Shown piece after piece: positions 1 to 11,280 of a stretch of DNA of 64,000 nucleotides. The DNA comes from Bathymodiolus brooksi (taxonomy: Eukaryota > Mollusca > Bivalvia > Mytilida > Modiolidae). Position 1 is the stretch's first letter. The number at the start of each line of letters is the position of its first letter. A program made the position numbers and the translations under genes. The stretch is taken from NCBI GenBank assembly GCA_963680875.1, contig OY804579.1, positions 81,085,095-81,149,094 on the forward strand. Direction: 5' to 3'. The notes below the pieces were generated by a model. That model was not told where the DNA came from. It made no database searches and saw only the letters and a program-made list of their open reading frames with translations.

Positions 1-339
1 TATTCTACAGTAGATTGGTCTGGCATAAACTCAGTTCTGTTATCAGCATTTATACCTCTTTTTTTAACGTATTCCGTAAAATTCAACTTTGTTGCAATAA
101 CTATTTATCACATGGTTGTGCTTATGCAAAGTTAGTAAATGTTATATATTCTGTTTGACTTCAATAAATCTTCAGCAGAAAATTCTTAAAAATCCAGTTT
201 TCAAATCAACAATTTTTTTGTCTAGATGTTTGCTAATATATGATATATACGAACTCTGACAATTAATTTCAAAATTCTTGGTCCATTATTAAACAAGATG
301 AACTGTGAGCTAATGCTCACTTATGATACCTTGCATATA

Positions 340-606
340 TGTTCAATGTGCATAAAAACCAACTAAGTCGGCAAGCAGGAAGTAGGAATCTGACGGGTCC
401 AATAACGCTTCCTACAATATGGCATACTTATATGAAGCTTGAGACCAAATATCAGATTTCTGCCATCAATAGTTGCTGAGAAAAATGCGACGAAATATAA
501 CTTGGGACGGACGGAAGGACAGACAGACATACAGACAGACAGACGAGAAGGACGGAGAGAGCTAAAACAGTATACCACCCTCCGGTGGAGCGGGGGTATC
601 AAAAGT
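340..606 (+). repeat. Interspersed repeat with GACGGACAGACA-type tract
   Basis: A short, unusually G-rich block in an AT-rich setting: a run of GACGGACGGAAGGACAGACA-like tetranucleotides (about 508-545) followed by a stretch ending in a small GC-rich hairpin-like segment near 575-600 (CCCTCCGGTGGAGCGGGGG). I recall this arrangement as a common mollusc interspersed repeat, but I cannot name its family. The open frames across it on both strands are repeat shadows, not genes. Confidence 0.5.
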
Positions 607-801
607 TACCCATTAGGTCTCTATGTTAATTATATTTACTAAAGTGTAAATATTTGGTCATAGTTCGTGGTAATAGTGATATTATCAAGAGGGGTCCACA
701 ATAAGCAATCGATCTAATGAGACCAGCCAATCTAAATATGTACTTTTCTTTTAAAAAACAAATATGATAACCGTGTCAACAATTGCCAAGGAGATGGTTT
801 G

Positions 802-1067
802 TTAGTTGCGTGGTAAAATATCCAGTAATATGATAAATAATATAACAGACACAAGAAGGATAACTCCAGTTATACCGATAGATACAGAAGACGGTCGATT
901 GTCAATCGCACTAGATTTAGTTCGCAAGAATGACGATGTATTTCGATGATCTATACTAAAAATAGAATGAAGGTCGTTTAATCTGTCTTTGAGTTCTTGT
1001 TGGCTCATAACAGTTGATGAATTGGTACAGATACATTTGGAACACTCTATAGGTTGTACACTAACAC
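802..1067 (-). CDS. Gene A, last exon: transmembrane segment and short tail
   Basis: Terminal exon of 266 bp. It begins after a good acceptor (TTTCTTTCAG at about 1068-1077) in phase 1 and ends at TAA. It encodes about 87 residues: a CxxCxC cluster (CSKCIC), a polar helical stretch with two NxS/T sequons (NSS, NTS), a 20-residue hydrophobic segment (ITGVILLVSVILFIILLDIL) and the end PRN. This is the C-terminus of a type I membrane protein with almost no cytoplasmic tail. The exon at 47267-47556 has the same plan: CxxCxC, a helical QELKDRL/QELQKRI stretch, an RxKSSA motif, then SITG/SFTG and the membrane helix. The two are therefore paralogues. The assignment to one gene with the upstream phase-1 exons is inferred from phase, order and strand. 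Confidence 0.7.
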
Positions 1068-1129
1068 CTGAAAGAAACAAGGTAAATATAGTTCATTAAG
1101 ATAATTGTAAGACAGGTTTGAAGATATCA

Positions 1130-1510
1130 AAGGGGGTAGTTAAAGCCGTAAATCGAAGGACAGACAATACAATGTCCGTATTATCCATAAAACAAATAGA
1201 AAACTAAAGATTGAGGAACAGGAACCCAACTGTAAACCGGGCATATCCCTTGGAAGAGTAAGCAGTTCATGTTCCACTAGTGGTACCAGTCGTATTTGTC
1301 TTGTTACAAACCCAGCGATAAGTCACGAATAAGAAAAGGACCAGATTATGATTTCGACAAAGGGAACACCCGTGGTCATTTTAAAAGAGACACAGATATT
1401 CCGTGGCGGCTAACGTCACGGTGGCGGTCATGAAACGTTGGAAGTGACGACTTCAATTTAACCACTAGGAACCCGTGGTTAAGTAACTTCTGTGTTAACA
1501 GCAGTTCTCT
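1130..1510 (-). mobile_element. 5'-truncated reverse-transcriptase element (family R1)
   Basis: Minus-strand fragment of the R1 retroelement. The end of its reverse transcriptase is readable (LLLTQKLLNHGFLVVKLKSS, then a RHRDVSRHGISVS-like stretch), followed by the R1 3' tail: the stop, a segment matching 'gagcaggaactgcttaccc', and the terminal 'gattacccctttggtatct' in degenerate form near 1130. The same order is seen at 8480-8900 on the plus strand. Everything upstream of the C-terminus is missing, as expected for target-primed insertion of an incomplete copy. Confidence 0.65.
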
Positions 1511-3435
1511 ATGAAGCAAATTACACTTGAAAAATAGCTTAAGAATAAAAACGTAGAAGGTTGAATCAGTGTACACGACGCGTTTCTGTAATAGACATAA
1601 TTATGTACATTCATAGTCAACTAATGAATGAGTTTTAAATAGACAGGCAAATACTGTGAACTTGAGCAAAATAATAAACAGAAAAATAAGCAAAATAAGC
1701 AAATTGTAATTTCTGCCATCCATCATTTGCATATACAACTGCTAAAACAGAGAATAATTGTATATTTCAGCTTTTTGTTACCATGAGACACGAAAAAAAA
1801 GTTTTTGTTTTCAGTGAATATGCTAGCATTATTTTCATACAAAAATGTATGCTGGTTCGAACGCACATTATGTACTGCGAACTATGAAGTTGTTTAAGCA
1901 CTCATAAAATGGTACTTGTTTACGGTTGTCTAATTCTGCCACATCAGTCGTATACGGATGGATGACTTCCTCCATATTTCGAACACATCGTTTAATACAT
2001 TCACAAATATTCAAAATAAAAGAGAAGATGTTCTAAGTTGTAAAACTTGTAGCTGATCCTATTGTGATGTTTTGGACAATAAAACATGCTTAGACTACAA
2101 ATATTAAATTCTTTGTGCAGTAATATCTGAGGACATAATTATCATATTCAATAGCACCCGCTTTCTTATAGAATTATGAATGGTGTGTTTATGACGGACG
2201 TTTGTTGTGCACAAGATATTTTGATTCAGTGATAATAAAGAGTATACCAACATATCTCGTCTTAAAGGCATACACGCTGTCAGAATTGATTTTTTTTGTT
2301 TATATTACAAGGCACCGAGTAGATCAAAGGATATTTTGACAATTGCATTTATTTTTGTAAAACAAAATGTGTGTTAGAGGAACTAAATATTGTCTAGAAC
2401 TGTAATAAACCCTTATTTCTTTTATTCATTTCTGTATTTCGAGTTCTTTTCCGTCATTTTCTGATTATAAAGGATGTCCAGATCAACAAATACTGGTTTT
2501 TATCTAACATTTTGTACGTTTTCCTTTGAATTTATAGAAATTAGCTTGTCTGATACAAGATGTTGTATCACCACAATGTGGTGATAAAAGAATGGAGCGA
2601 CGTTGTACGAGATCTTCTCTGCCGAACTATTTTGTCATGACTAATCACCGGTGAATAGTCCATTATACAATTTACCAGTACATAGAATATTTCTGAAAAT
2701 GTCTTTTTAATATGAATACCTGTACTGAGTGAGGTATAATAAATTATTATAGTATACCTCAATATATATTTTCTATATAGAACAAGTGTGGACACAGAAT
2801 TGTATTGTCCTAAAGGCAAGTGTGGATGTCAATACTTCATATTATTAACTTTAAAAAAAAAATTCATGGAAACAGGGGTCCTGGATTTTTTTTAATGAAA
2901 AACTAATCCTGGATTATTATTTTTGCTTAAAGTCCGGTCCTGTGTTTTTATTTCAAATTTTCAGCATAGCCCCCCTCCCCCTCCCGCTCCCAAGGGATAT
3001 AAAATTGTATCATTAATAATAAATTAATAAATAATAAATTCAGATTTTCTATTTAAAATAAATCTCATTTACAAAACCACTGATATTTGTTCAATTTTTA
3101 ACGCTGATTTAAGCTTTAGTCGCAACAATTTTTTCTTTAAACTGTCGAAACATAACATTTATTTAACTGTAAAATTCACTAATAAAATTCACCCCTCCCC
3201 CCTTTTTTTCTTGTTTAAATCAATGATCAACAATATTCCAGAATCAAACAAATGAATAAATATAACATAGATTTCTTTTACATGCATCTTTTTACCATGC
3301 GGTGTCAGTGTGTTTTAAATTGGTCATCCAATCAGGACGCTCATTATTCTTGTCCAAGATAAAAATACATCGCTAAAATTACCTGTGAGAAAGTCGCCGT
3401 CCAAACTCAAATTAATACCTGTGGGTGTTTCCCCA
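1511..3435. other. Non-coding, no gene recognised
   Basis: AT-rich sequence without splice-bounded coding exons that I can support. Open frames here are short and compositionally random. The C/T-rich piece near 2970-2990 (CCCCCCTCCCCCTCCC) is the only compositional outlier. This would be the intron between the Ser/Thr and transmembrane exons of gene A. Confidence 0.5.
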
Positions 3436-3779
3436 CTTCAACTCGTAAATTTACATAGAAATCGGAGATATTTCGTCATAAACTTCACACATGGTTTTGT
3501 CTATCATATTTCTTGAAGACAAACATAAAATTGTATTGCATTTATCAATATGGTATGAGTATCAACAGTTTTTTCAACACCGTATCTGTTTCTCGATACA
3601 GCCGCAACTTCAACTCGTAAATTTACATAGAAATCGGAGATATTTCGTCATGAAACTTCACACATGGTTTTGTCTATCATATTTCTTGAAGACAAACATA
3701 ATATTTTATAGCATTTATCAATATTGTATGAGTATCAACAGTTTTTTCAACACCGCATCTGTTTCTCGATACAGCTGCC
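3436..3779. repeat. Two-copy tandem repeat, 172-bp unit
   Basis: The segment starting CTTCAACTCGTAAATTTACA at 3436 recurs at 3608 with a constant 172-bp offset, ending after 'gtttctcgatacagc' in both copies. Only a few substitutions and one indel separate them. The open frame across both copies follows from the repeat and has no recognisable protein. Confidence 0.85.
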
Positions 3780-4847
3780 CGATTACAGTGACTCGTGACC
3801 CAGATTAGCACATCTCAGCAGATTTTTATTAATAAGGTTGTTTAAAAAGTTGACAATATTCGATGTTTTATACTAATAAAATGTTCTGAACAAGAAGCCA
3901 GGTTTAAAAAATATGCTATTATGTCGTAATTAGTGAAAAGAATTCGAATATCTGTTGGTGAAATCGCCATTAACACACCTAATTATAAGTCGGCTTCTTA
4001 TTTCCGAAGTTTGCCGAATACTGATAAGTGCTATAAATAATCAGGTAGCATTTTGCATGTAAATTCGTTAGAATTATATAATTTAAGAAATATATCTATG
4101 AAATTGGACCCCGGGGTAATCAGTTAATATTATATAATGGTATTTAGTAAGAATGACACTTAAATTCGGAAATACGTGATGAAATCAATAAAAACAAACC
4201 CAATCTCTGCAAAGGGGCCCGATCAGGGGAATATTGTAAACAAATTGTGTTGCATATTATTGACAACACTTGAGTTGACTTGATTTTATTTGTTTCGAAA
4301 ATAACACACATGAAGTTCATTATTTAAAAGAGATATCACTTAGCGTTTTCTCCTGAAAAAAAGAATATATAAAAAACTACGATGCAATTCTACTGTCAAA
4401 ATACAATTCGGGCGAAAAAAATATACTAAATTATGCTTACGTGTTGATAAATGGAGTAAGTCGGTATAATATCTTTCTTAGTTTTTACTCAAAGCTTGCT
4501 GAATCCTCCTTTTTGTGTCGTTTTCGTGTAGAAACCGCCAATGTTTTGGTTTGTTCCATGTGTTTTTTTTCAACAAACAATTTCGTACATGCGCAAACGC
4601 TTTACCGAATGAGGTCACTATGTAGGTCGTATGAATGTATGAATATTGTGCGGGTAAACATTGGATTCTTTACTGGATTCAAGAAAATCAAACAGTGACG
4701 TATTTTCTTCGTTCTAGGCTATTTACGTATGATATTATGAAAAATTTCAACTGCAATTAGTATGAAACATCGAATATTGGTAACGTTTAATATTAAAAAA
4801 AATTAAATTCAGACAGCCTGTATGCCTTTAAGCGTGCATAGACATAC
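3780..4847. other. Non-coding, no gene recognised
   Basis: AT-rich intergenic or intronic sequence. No domain, splice-bounded exon or repeat unit stands out. Confidence 0.45.
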
Positions 4848-5042
4848 CAATAGTTGTAGTTTCCTTTGTACTTGTCAAATGCCAAGTTGATGTTCCTTGT
4901 TCTGTTGTTGTTGTTGATACTGAATCAGTAGGTATAACACGTGTATTGGTTGCTTCAGTTGTCGATTTGTCGTCTTGTTTTCCATTAAAGATGGCGGAAG
5001 AAACGCCAACTGTCATGGTGGTTGCTTTGGTACTCAATTCAT
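4848..5042 (-). CDS. Gene A, Ser/Thr-rich stalk exon
   Basis: Internal exon of 195 bp between an AG acceptor (ACACAACAG, upstream of 5042) and a GT donor (ATTG|GTATGT at 4847-4848), phase 1 at both ends, so it keeps the frame if skipped. It encodes about 65 residues rich in Ser and Thr (DSVSTTTTEQGTSTW, TSTKETTT), the composition of an O-glycosylated, mucin-like stalk. It lies between the kringle exon at 9.2 kb and the transmembrane exon at 0.8-1.07 kb, where a juxtamembrane stalk would be expected. Gene B has a Ser/Thr exon in the equivalent place (50860-51412). No catalytic or binding motif is visible. Confidence 0.65.
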
Positions 5043-6285
5043 CTGTTGTGTTTTAAAAATAATGAAAAACAAATAAATATCACATTGTTGGAACAATTAA
5101 AAAAATCAATATAATAGTAAAATCATAGAAAGAGGAACAAATTGAAACTCTTTAACACACAAATACATGACAGCTCATTTTGCTGGAGTGGAACAGACAC
5201 TTCTTAAAGTTATCAACTTCAAAGGATTAACAATATAAATTGACATGTACATCATGATCATGCGTAGTGATTGAATATTGATTATTTTTTATCTTGCATG
5301 ATTAAGTAAGTAAGTAAGTAATCTTTATTTAAAGTCGGGTTTATATACATTAACAAATAACATAAGCATAAAAGTAAATGATAATTATTTACAGCCCCAG
5401 TTCAAAGGAATTCTTCTGTCTAAATAGGGCATAATTTAATTAATTTTTGCTATATGTGATGGATTTTTTATTTTTTTTATTGTGATTTTGTGTTTGTTAC
5501 TTTTGTTCTTTTCAGACAGAATGAGAATTATATTTCAAACGAGGAGATTCGTACACAACTTGGAAAACGCTAGTAAAATTCTGAAATCGCGTGTGCACAG
5601 AATTGTATATCACTCAGTTCAACATACTTTATGATCTGCCATATCTATATATTACCGTCAATTAATTATTTCCGATCAGGTTGTTTTATTCGATTGTATC
5701 AATACACCGTTCAGGCTTCAATATATCCAAAATGGTTGCTAGCTTTTACCCAAATACGGCAATGTGAGGAGTTTTCTGTATTCGTTTCAATGTTAACTCC
5801 ACATACAAGACAAATCCGGAATATCATAATTATATGCCTGTGTTTTGACAAAATATAGTTTAACACCCTCAATAGCATCCACTTAGAAAATGATATTAAC
5901 GCATCGAAACCTGTAGATTAGTTGTATATGCCCAAACTTCCCCTCTCAGTGCTAACAACTTCAAAGGATTGAAAATATAAACTGACACCAACATCATGAT
6001 CAAATATAGTAATGTAATTGCATAATTACCCCCTGTATTGTGATCATATTATTTAATATTAAAGGTTACCAATTACACATGTTTTATCGAAGTTTAAAAA
6101 ACAAAGCTTAATTCTAACATTTTACTAATATTATATATTAAACGTAAGTACAAAAACAATAGCAAAAAAAAAATGCACTAACTCAGTATTTGTGTTTCTA
6201 ATTATTCACATATTAAAAGGAATTAAAAGAAACATGTCTGAATATCCCATTTTTATATACACTAAAATATAGGAAATCTACTTGT
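5043..6285. other. Non-coding with a TAAG microsatellite
   Basis: Mostly AT-rich filler. A (TAAG)n tract near 5303-5325 precedes 'taatctttatttaaagtc', which looks like the simple-repeat tail of a reversed LINE or SINE. A ~50-bp stretch at 5212-5262 (CTTCAAAGGATT, then AATATAAA, then ACATCATGATCA) recurs diverged at 5950-6003. Confidence 0.45.
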
Positions 6286-6288
6286 GTA

Positions 6289-6555
6289 GGGGCCGTTGTG
6301 GTTGCGATTGTATGGTAGCTGGGTTTACAACTACCTATCCAATCAGTGCCTATCACCACTAAAGTTGTGAGTTTGAATCCTACTCCTGGCAAGTTATTCT
6401 CGATGCAACTTTAAGTGATATAGTTTGTCAGTGACTTGTGGCAGGTTGGTGCTTTTCTCCGGGTATTCCGGTTTCCTCCAACAATAAAACTGACCGTCAC
6501 GATATAACTAAAATATTGTTGAAAGTGGCGTTAATCACCATAACTTTCATCCCTT
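6289..6555 (+). repeat. SINE family A, full-length copy
   Basis: It begins GGGGCCGTTGTGG and has a pol III B-box-like GTGAGTTTGAATCC near 6366-6380, so the head looks tRNA-derived though the A box is decayed. A conserved body follows: 'gtttgtcagtgacttg', 'tccggtttcctcc', 'aataaaactgaccg', 'cacgatataact' and 'aatattgttgaaagtggcgtt'. The same body occurs at least eight more times in the window on both strands, which establishes it as a dispersed family. The superfamily (V-, Meta- or other SINE) was not determined. Confidence 0.75.
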
Positions 6556-7029
6556 ACCCTACTTGTGTAAGTGGATGGATGCCATTTGGGTCATATGCAA
6601 TGTTATACTAAGAGTGATCTTGATTGAAAACACATCTGGCCAAACTAATACTAAATGCTTAAATATACACTTCCACAAAAGTTAAGAGCCACCAGTATTT
6701 TTTTTCACTTTTTTTTCTTCCCTTCTTTAAGGACGAAAGAAGTTGAACCCGAAATGTTTTTTTGGTAATAATTCATTATGGATTCGATCACAGGCTATAA
6801 CTTACGTTGTATTTGAAGCTGATTATGAGATCAAATTGCTGGTTATTACAAGTGGAAAAATAGAGATAGCATGGACATTTTAAAACTTCAAAAAAGGTTT
6901 TATTTGTTTATTTTTTTTTTCAATTTAAGAAAACCGACGAGTCATAATGTCTTCAGAACTTTTGAATGAATGCATGGAGAATAGTAGCGAGAGTAACCAC
7001 TACGCTTACGTCACAGTCCATTCCATGAG

Positions 7030-7905
7030 ATAAGCGGCGAAGCCTTCCATGTAGTATTCACTGCCGTTCTTTCAGAATAGCGTTTATTAATTCAGCAATA
7101 TTTTGACATTGTGGATTACGTTGGTTCACTTTAGGGCCAAACACGTCCAATACGTGCTCTGTTGTGTTCATATCAGGGGACTTGGCAGGCCAAGTATCAA
7201 TCGCCTCTTGCTGCCCGAATTTTATTACAATGCGAACTCTGTGCGGTCTAGCGTTATCACCCATAAATATCGGCCTGTCAGTCAATGGATGATTATCAAA
7301 TTGGGTGCAACGTGTGCGCTACGAATAGTTGGAAGATACCAAAGCGATAATCAGAATCTGTAAATCGAAGAAGAAGAACGTTGTCGCGGTAAGCAACGCC
7401 ATTGAGGTTACCTTGTTAAACATGTTAGTGTAGCATACAATTAAAAGAAAAGCACACCAGACAGTTACACCGCCGCCACCGAACGCTGTTGCACCCATCA
7501 CGTTCCCATAATACAATCAGTGTTTATATGCCACCGGACTCAAACGCGGCCATCCACGGGGCGCAAAATAAAAATCGACATTTGTTTGACCAATGGACTC
7601 GTTTCCAATTTCGAATATTCCAACGGAGATGGTCATGTGACCAATTTTATCGAGCCCGCCGATGACGTAATGACAATGACAGTTGCGGCCGTTTCATGTG
7701 TTACTTTTCGCACGGGCGCTGCTGATTGAGTTGTGTGTTGACAGTCCTTACATGACCCCCAAAATTAAATTCATCATCTCGAATACGAACTCATGTAGCA
7801 AAACGATTTCTCCGGCACACCGGGATATTAGCATATCCTCCTGTCAGACCTCGGACGTTCATCAACTATTCCAGTCACTTGCAAACGCTGCATAAGACGA
7901 TCAAT
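7030..7905 (-). pseudogene. Tc1-family transposase pseudogene
   Basis: A Tc1 DDE transposase would catalyse excision and reinsertion of the element. Here only broken pieces are readable. Between about 7890 and 7560 on the minus strand I see fragments matching RPQL(S/T)LRHR(R/H)AR and SHDHL.W.IR.W.RVHWS from the intact-like copy at 32.5-33.3 kb. Near 7480 comes GATAFGGGGVTVW, and near 7280-7060 comes DRPIFMGDNARPHR (second catalytic Asp) followed by WPAKSPDMN and EHVLD. The third acidic residue therefore survives, but the usual PIEH Pro-Ile is replaced by TTEH. The first catalytic site reads HWSNKCRF in place of HWSDESRF, so the Asp is lost. Several frameshifts and stops separate the pieces. 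The N-terminus is interrupted at about 7905 by the R1 retroelement. Confidence 0.75.
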
Positions 7906-7914
7906 TACATAATG

Positions 7915-8590
7915 GTATACCCCTATTTGTCATGTCACCTGTCTATTGCTAAAACCTGCATATATTATGCCAACATGCTCGAGTTTTTGATTGACAACAT
8001 ATTTGTTATCTTTGGTGGACGTGTTTTTCAACACACAGTCGGCATACCTATGGGTACAACCTGTGCTCCTCTTCGCGCCCACTTGTTCCTTTATTCGCAG
8101 AGGTAGACTTCATACACGGGCTTCTCAAGAAAAACAAAAAGAGATTAGCCCGATCCTTTAATTTCACGTTCCGCTATATAGATGATGTCCTTTCACTAAA
8201 TAATTCTAGGTTTGGTCATTTCGTTGATCGCATCTATCCCATTGAGCTTGAAATAAAGGATACCACAGATACAGATAGGTCTGCTTCATACCTTGACCTA
8301 CACCTCGAAATTTTACGACAAAAGAGATGTTTTTCAATTTTCCCATTGTGAACTTTCCATTCATATGTAGCAACATCCCAGCAGCACCTGCATATGGAGT
8401 ATATATCTCTCAGTCGATACGATATTCCAGAGCTGGTAGCTCCTATCAGGATTTCCTTGATAGATAGTTGCCGCTAACAAGGAAGCTACTGAACCAAGGG
8501 TTCCTCTTAGTTAAGTTGAAGTCATCACTTCGAAAGTTTTATGGTCGCCACCACGACTTGGTTGACCGTTATGGAATATCTGTGTGACAA
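7915..8590 (+). pseudogene. Reverse transcriptase pseudogene (R1, possibly Penelope-like)
   Basis: This polymerase would copy the element RNA. Readable pieces in order, in shifting frames: LEFLIDNIFVIFGG; FQHTVGIPMGTTCAPL (RT motif before the catalytic loop); FLYS; a basic KKNKKRLARS; FTFRYIDDVLSLNN (YIDD catalytic pair); SASYLDLHLEI; NFPFICSNIPAAPAYGVYIS-like text; RKLLNQGFLLVKLKSSLRKF; then YGISV and a stop near 8588. A frameshift at about 8100 and others near 8310-8350 and 8460 break the frame, and the fingers domain and everything upstream are missing. The catalytic YIDD is intact but the protein cannot be made from this copy. Confidence 0.75.
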
Positions 8591-8900
8591 ATGACCACGG
8601 ATATGTTCCACTTCTCGTAAGCACTTCGTGGTCCTTTCCTCGTTCATGACTTTTCATCGAGTTTGTAACTAGATTACCACGACGTGTGCTACTAGTGGAG
8701 CAGGAACTGCTTACCCTTCCGGAGCACCTGAGTTCACACCGGGTTTTAGTGGGGTTCGTGTTACTCGATCTTGAGTTTTATATGTATGTTTTGTTGATCG
8801 TTGATTGTCCTTTTGCACTTTTTCTTTTGGCCATCGTGTTGTCTGTTCTTTTTCTATATACGGATTCTGATTGCCCCTTTGGTATCTTCAAACTATTCTT
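7915..8900 (+). mobile_element. R1 retroelement, longest copy (reverse-transcriptase part and 3' tail)
   Basis: The most complete copy of the R1 family, inserted inside the Tc1 element. It holds the reverse-transcriptase palm and C-terminus (see the pseudogene entry), then a non-coding 3' tail with 'gtaactagattaccacgacg', 'gagcaggaactgctta', 'gttcgtgttactcgatctt', a T-rich stretch and the end 'tgccccttt ggtatcttca aac'. That tail recurs at many sites in the window and defines the family. I provisionally place it with Penelope-like elements; the call rests on memory of similar mollusc and cnidarian proteins, and no GIY-YIG endonuclease was seen. Confidence 0.65.
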
Positions 8901-9226
8901 TGCCATCTCTCTGCTAAGCTCAAATTTCACCTAACCATAACTTGATGAAAACACTCCATACGAAAATTTCTACAACATCAACTGACAAATACATTTTGTA
9001 ATTAGGTGTGACACCAACTGTGCTCCAGTGTTAAACGAACACGACTTTATCGATCGATGTCTTGTTACACATTTAATTAATGCTTATGTGTACAGATATT
9101 CTTTACAGTAGTCGCAAATGAAAAAAGTTAATTTTCAAAAAAAAGATATTTATGAAATAAATCAAGTGGAGCTTAGCTTTTGTCGAAGTGTATACAAGTG
9201 ACATTTGCCTTTTATTTTGTACCTAC

Positions 9227-9460
9227 CACATAATGGTATATCACAATAGTCCCATTTAACAGATGTGTCAAGTGTGTAACACCATGGATGTGATGCATTC
9301 AGGTCTTAATTACGACAATAATTTTTAGAATTGAAGATAACGTCATATGAATGGTCATGAGGAGTCTTAGATGACCAATCTTGGCATGTAATCCCAGATT
9401 TTGTTTTATTTACCATTCCTCTATATGTAAATCCTTGATCGTCTTCTAAGCATTCACGAA
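9227..9460 (-). pseudogene. Gene A, kringle exon 1 (in-frame stop)
   Basis: Exon of 234 bp (78 codons), phase 1 at both ends, between an acceptor ending CAAG and a donor G|GTAGGT. It reads as a kringle, a triple-disulfide binding fold used in extracellular and surface proteins: ECLEDDQGFTYRGMVNKT, SGITCQDWSSKTPHDHSYD, NYCRN, then [20 protein letters not shown]. All six kringle cysteines and the PWCYT and W-x-YC motifs are present. The codon after NYCRN is TAA where kringles usually have Pro, giving a premature stop (about 9304-9306). The break needs more than one base change from a Pro codon, so a simple read error is a weaker explanation. Either set A is a decaying gene or this exon is skipped; skipping would keep frame. 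Confidence 0.75.
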
Positions 9461-9604
9461 CTTGATAAAAAAAAAGATAAACATATTATGACTCATTTAT
9501 AAAAACCATAGAAACCGCTTCCTTCATTGTAATGAATAGTTAGATACAACACTATATCAGGTAAAGGATTGTGATTCTTGTTTAAAATAACATGAGCAAG
9601 GTTG

Positions 9605-9895
9605 TATGTAAGCACAATCCTGTCCTTTTCTGATTCATGACTAATCAACGGGTTTGTTACAAGAGTAGCACTACAGCTGCCACATATTGAGTAGGAACTG
9701 CTTACCTACCCTTCCGAAACACCCGATTTCATCCCCAGTTTTTAGTGGGGTTCGTATCACTCAATCTTTAGTTTTATGGGGTGTTTTTTGTACATCATTG
9801 TTCTGTTGTCCTGTTTGCTTTGGTTATTTCATTGTCTGTCCTTCTTCGATTTACGGGATTCTGATTACCCCTTTGGTATCTCCAGTTCAAACCTT
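9605..9895 (+). mobile_element. R1 3' tail, truncated copy
   Basis: Tail only: 'gggtttgttacaagagtagc', 'gtaggaactgcttacc', 'tttttagtggggttcgtat', then a T-rich stretch and 'gattacccctttggtatctc'. No coding part precedes it. Confidence 0.7.
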
Positions 9896-10149
9896 TCTTT
9901 TATTTATTTTCATGACGAGAGCCCCTATTTTTGTAAATAGTTGCTGGTGATCCTTGCTTTATACTAGCATAATAGCGATCAGAGTGATCGAGTGGTTACT
10001 GTCTTTGACTGCTAAAGTGTAGCATCAAATCGCAAGTTCACGTCTAATACGAACCTCAAATGTTCAGATTCCTGATTCAATGTCCAGGTTCCTGATTCAT
10101 CCCCCAATAAGTCTGGTAGTCACAATATAGGTGAACTATTGCTTAAAAT

Positions 10150-10555
10150 AACAAGGAAGCTACTGAACCAAGGGTTCCTCTTAGTCAAGTTGAAGTCATC
10201 ACTTCGAAGGTTTTACGGTCGTCACTATGACTTGGTTGACTGTTGCGGAATATCTGTGTCACAAATGACCACGGATATGTTCCACTTGTCGTAAACACTT
10301 CCCGGTCCTTTCCTCATTAATGATATATCACCGGGTTTGTAACTAGATTAATACGATGGGTGCCACTAGTGGAGCAGGAAATGCCTACCCTTCCGGAGCA
10401 CCTAAGTTCACCCCCGGTTTTTAGTGGGGTTCGTGTTACTCGATCTTTTGTTTTATATGTATGTTTTGTAGATCGTTGTTTGTCTTTTTGTACTTTTTCT
10501 TTTGGCCATTGTGTTGTCTGTTCTTCTTCGATATACAGATTCTGATTACCCCTTT
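10150..10555 (+). mobile_element. R1 fragment: RT C-terminus plus tail
   Basis: Starts in the coding end (equivalent to RKLLNQGFLLVKLKSSLRRF and the RHYDLVD stretch) at about 10152-10240, runs through the stop and carries a near-complete tail ending at 'gattacccctttcttta', where the usual 'ggtatct' end is altered. Confidence 0.7.
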
Positions 10556-10562
10556 CTTTAAA

Positions 10563-10735
10563 TTCTTCCTAGAGAAATCGAAGGGCCAATCAAAAAAGGA
10601 TAACAGTAGATACACAAGACACAAGACGAATACAAAAAAAACCCAAAGCAAAACACAACTCAATATGCGTTGGATACCACTATAGGCAAAGCCACACAAA
10701 TAATGCTTATAAGACATGAGCCATCCTACATAAAA
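10563..10735 (-). repeat. Second 3'-tail family (R2), reversed
   Basis: Read on the minus strand: 'gctcatgt', then 'tagtggtatccaac', a T/G-rich 'gttttgctttgggtttt', 'cgtcttgtgtcttgtgtat' and 'tttttgattggcccttcg'. The same order occurs forward near 26575-26690, 36975-37130, 43510-43665 and 55110-55290, so this is a repeat family distinct from, but similar in style to, the R1 tail. Confidence 0.5.
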
Positions 10736-11167
10736 CTGGAGGTAAATACGAATCGAACATCGTTTTTATCCGGAAATCGTAACGGACATCACAGACGGAA
10801 CTAAGTGATAATAAACACAAATTTCTGGCATAGACTAAATACACTAACCTGGATTTTTAAAGAGGTAGTGCACGGAAAATAATAGTCCTCTGCTCCACTA
10901 CACACACAACATTATTGAGTAAGAGAAGAGTATGTGGATGGTTCTGAATCAGGTTAGTGTGTTCGATTGGAACGACATTTTATTTTTTTCCAATGTGTTA
11001 TCACAATAGCTACCCAGCCCTACGTGTTGTTCTAGTACACACAGACATTACTATTACCTCATCAAGAAGTAACGTTATCATCGCGAAATAACTGACAAAC
11101 TGCTCACATGGAGTTAAACAGCAATAACTGTTTTTTTAATGTTGCTTAATCGTTAGTTTTTCAAGTG

Positions 11168-11280
11168 GTGTTTTGTAGATCGTTGTTTGTCCTTTAGTCC
11201 TTTTTCTTTTGGTCATTGTGTTGTCTGTCCTTATTCTACCGATATTGATTACCCCTTTGGTTCTTCAAACTCTTCGTACG
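11168..11280 (+). mobile_element. R1 3' tail, short copy
   Basis: Contains 'ttttgtagatcgttgtttgtc', 'cttttggtcattgtgttgtc' and the end 'gattacccctttggttctt'. Only the last ~110 bp of the family is present. Confidence 0.65.

Larger units (their letters stand above)
6664..9195 (-). mobile_element. Tc1/mariner element, degenerate, with nested insertion
   Basis: Both ends are visible: TATACACTTCCACAAAAGTT at 6664 and the reverse complement of TATACACTTCGACAAAAGC at about 9175-9194, each next to TA. These match the ends of the Tc1 copy at 31993-33594 (CACTCCGACCAAAGTTGAGC). About 2.5 kb is longer than a usual ~1.6-kb Tc1 because an R1 retroelement is inserted at about 7915-8900. The transposase reading runs on the minus strand from about 7890 down to 7030. 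Confidence 0.75.

Noticed and set aside
439..642. 67-codon frame with RREGRRELKQ text
   Set aside because: Produced by the GACGGACAGACA simple-repeat tract.
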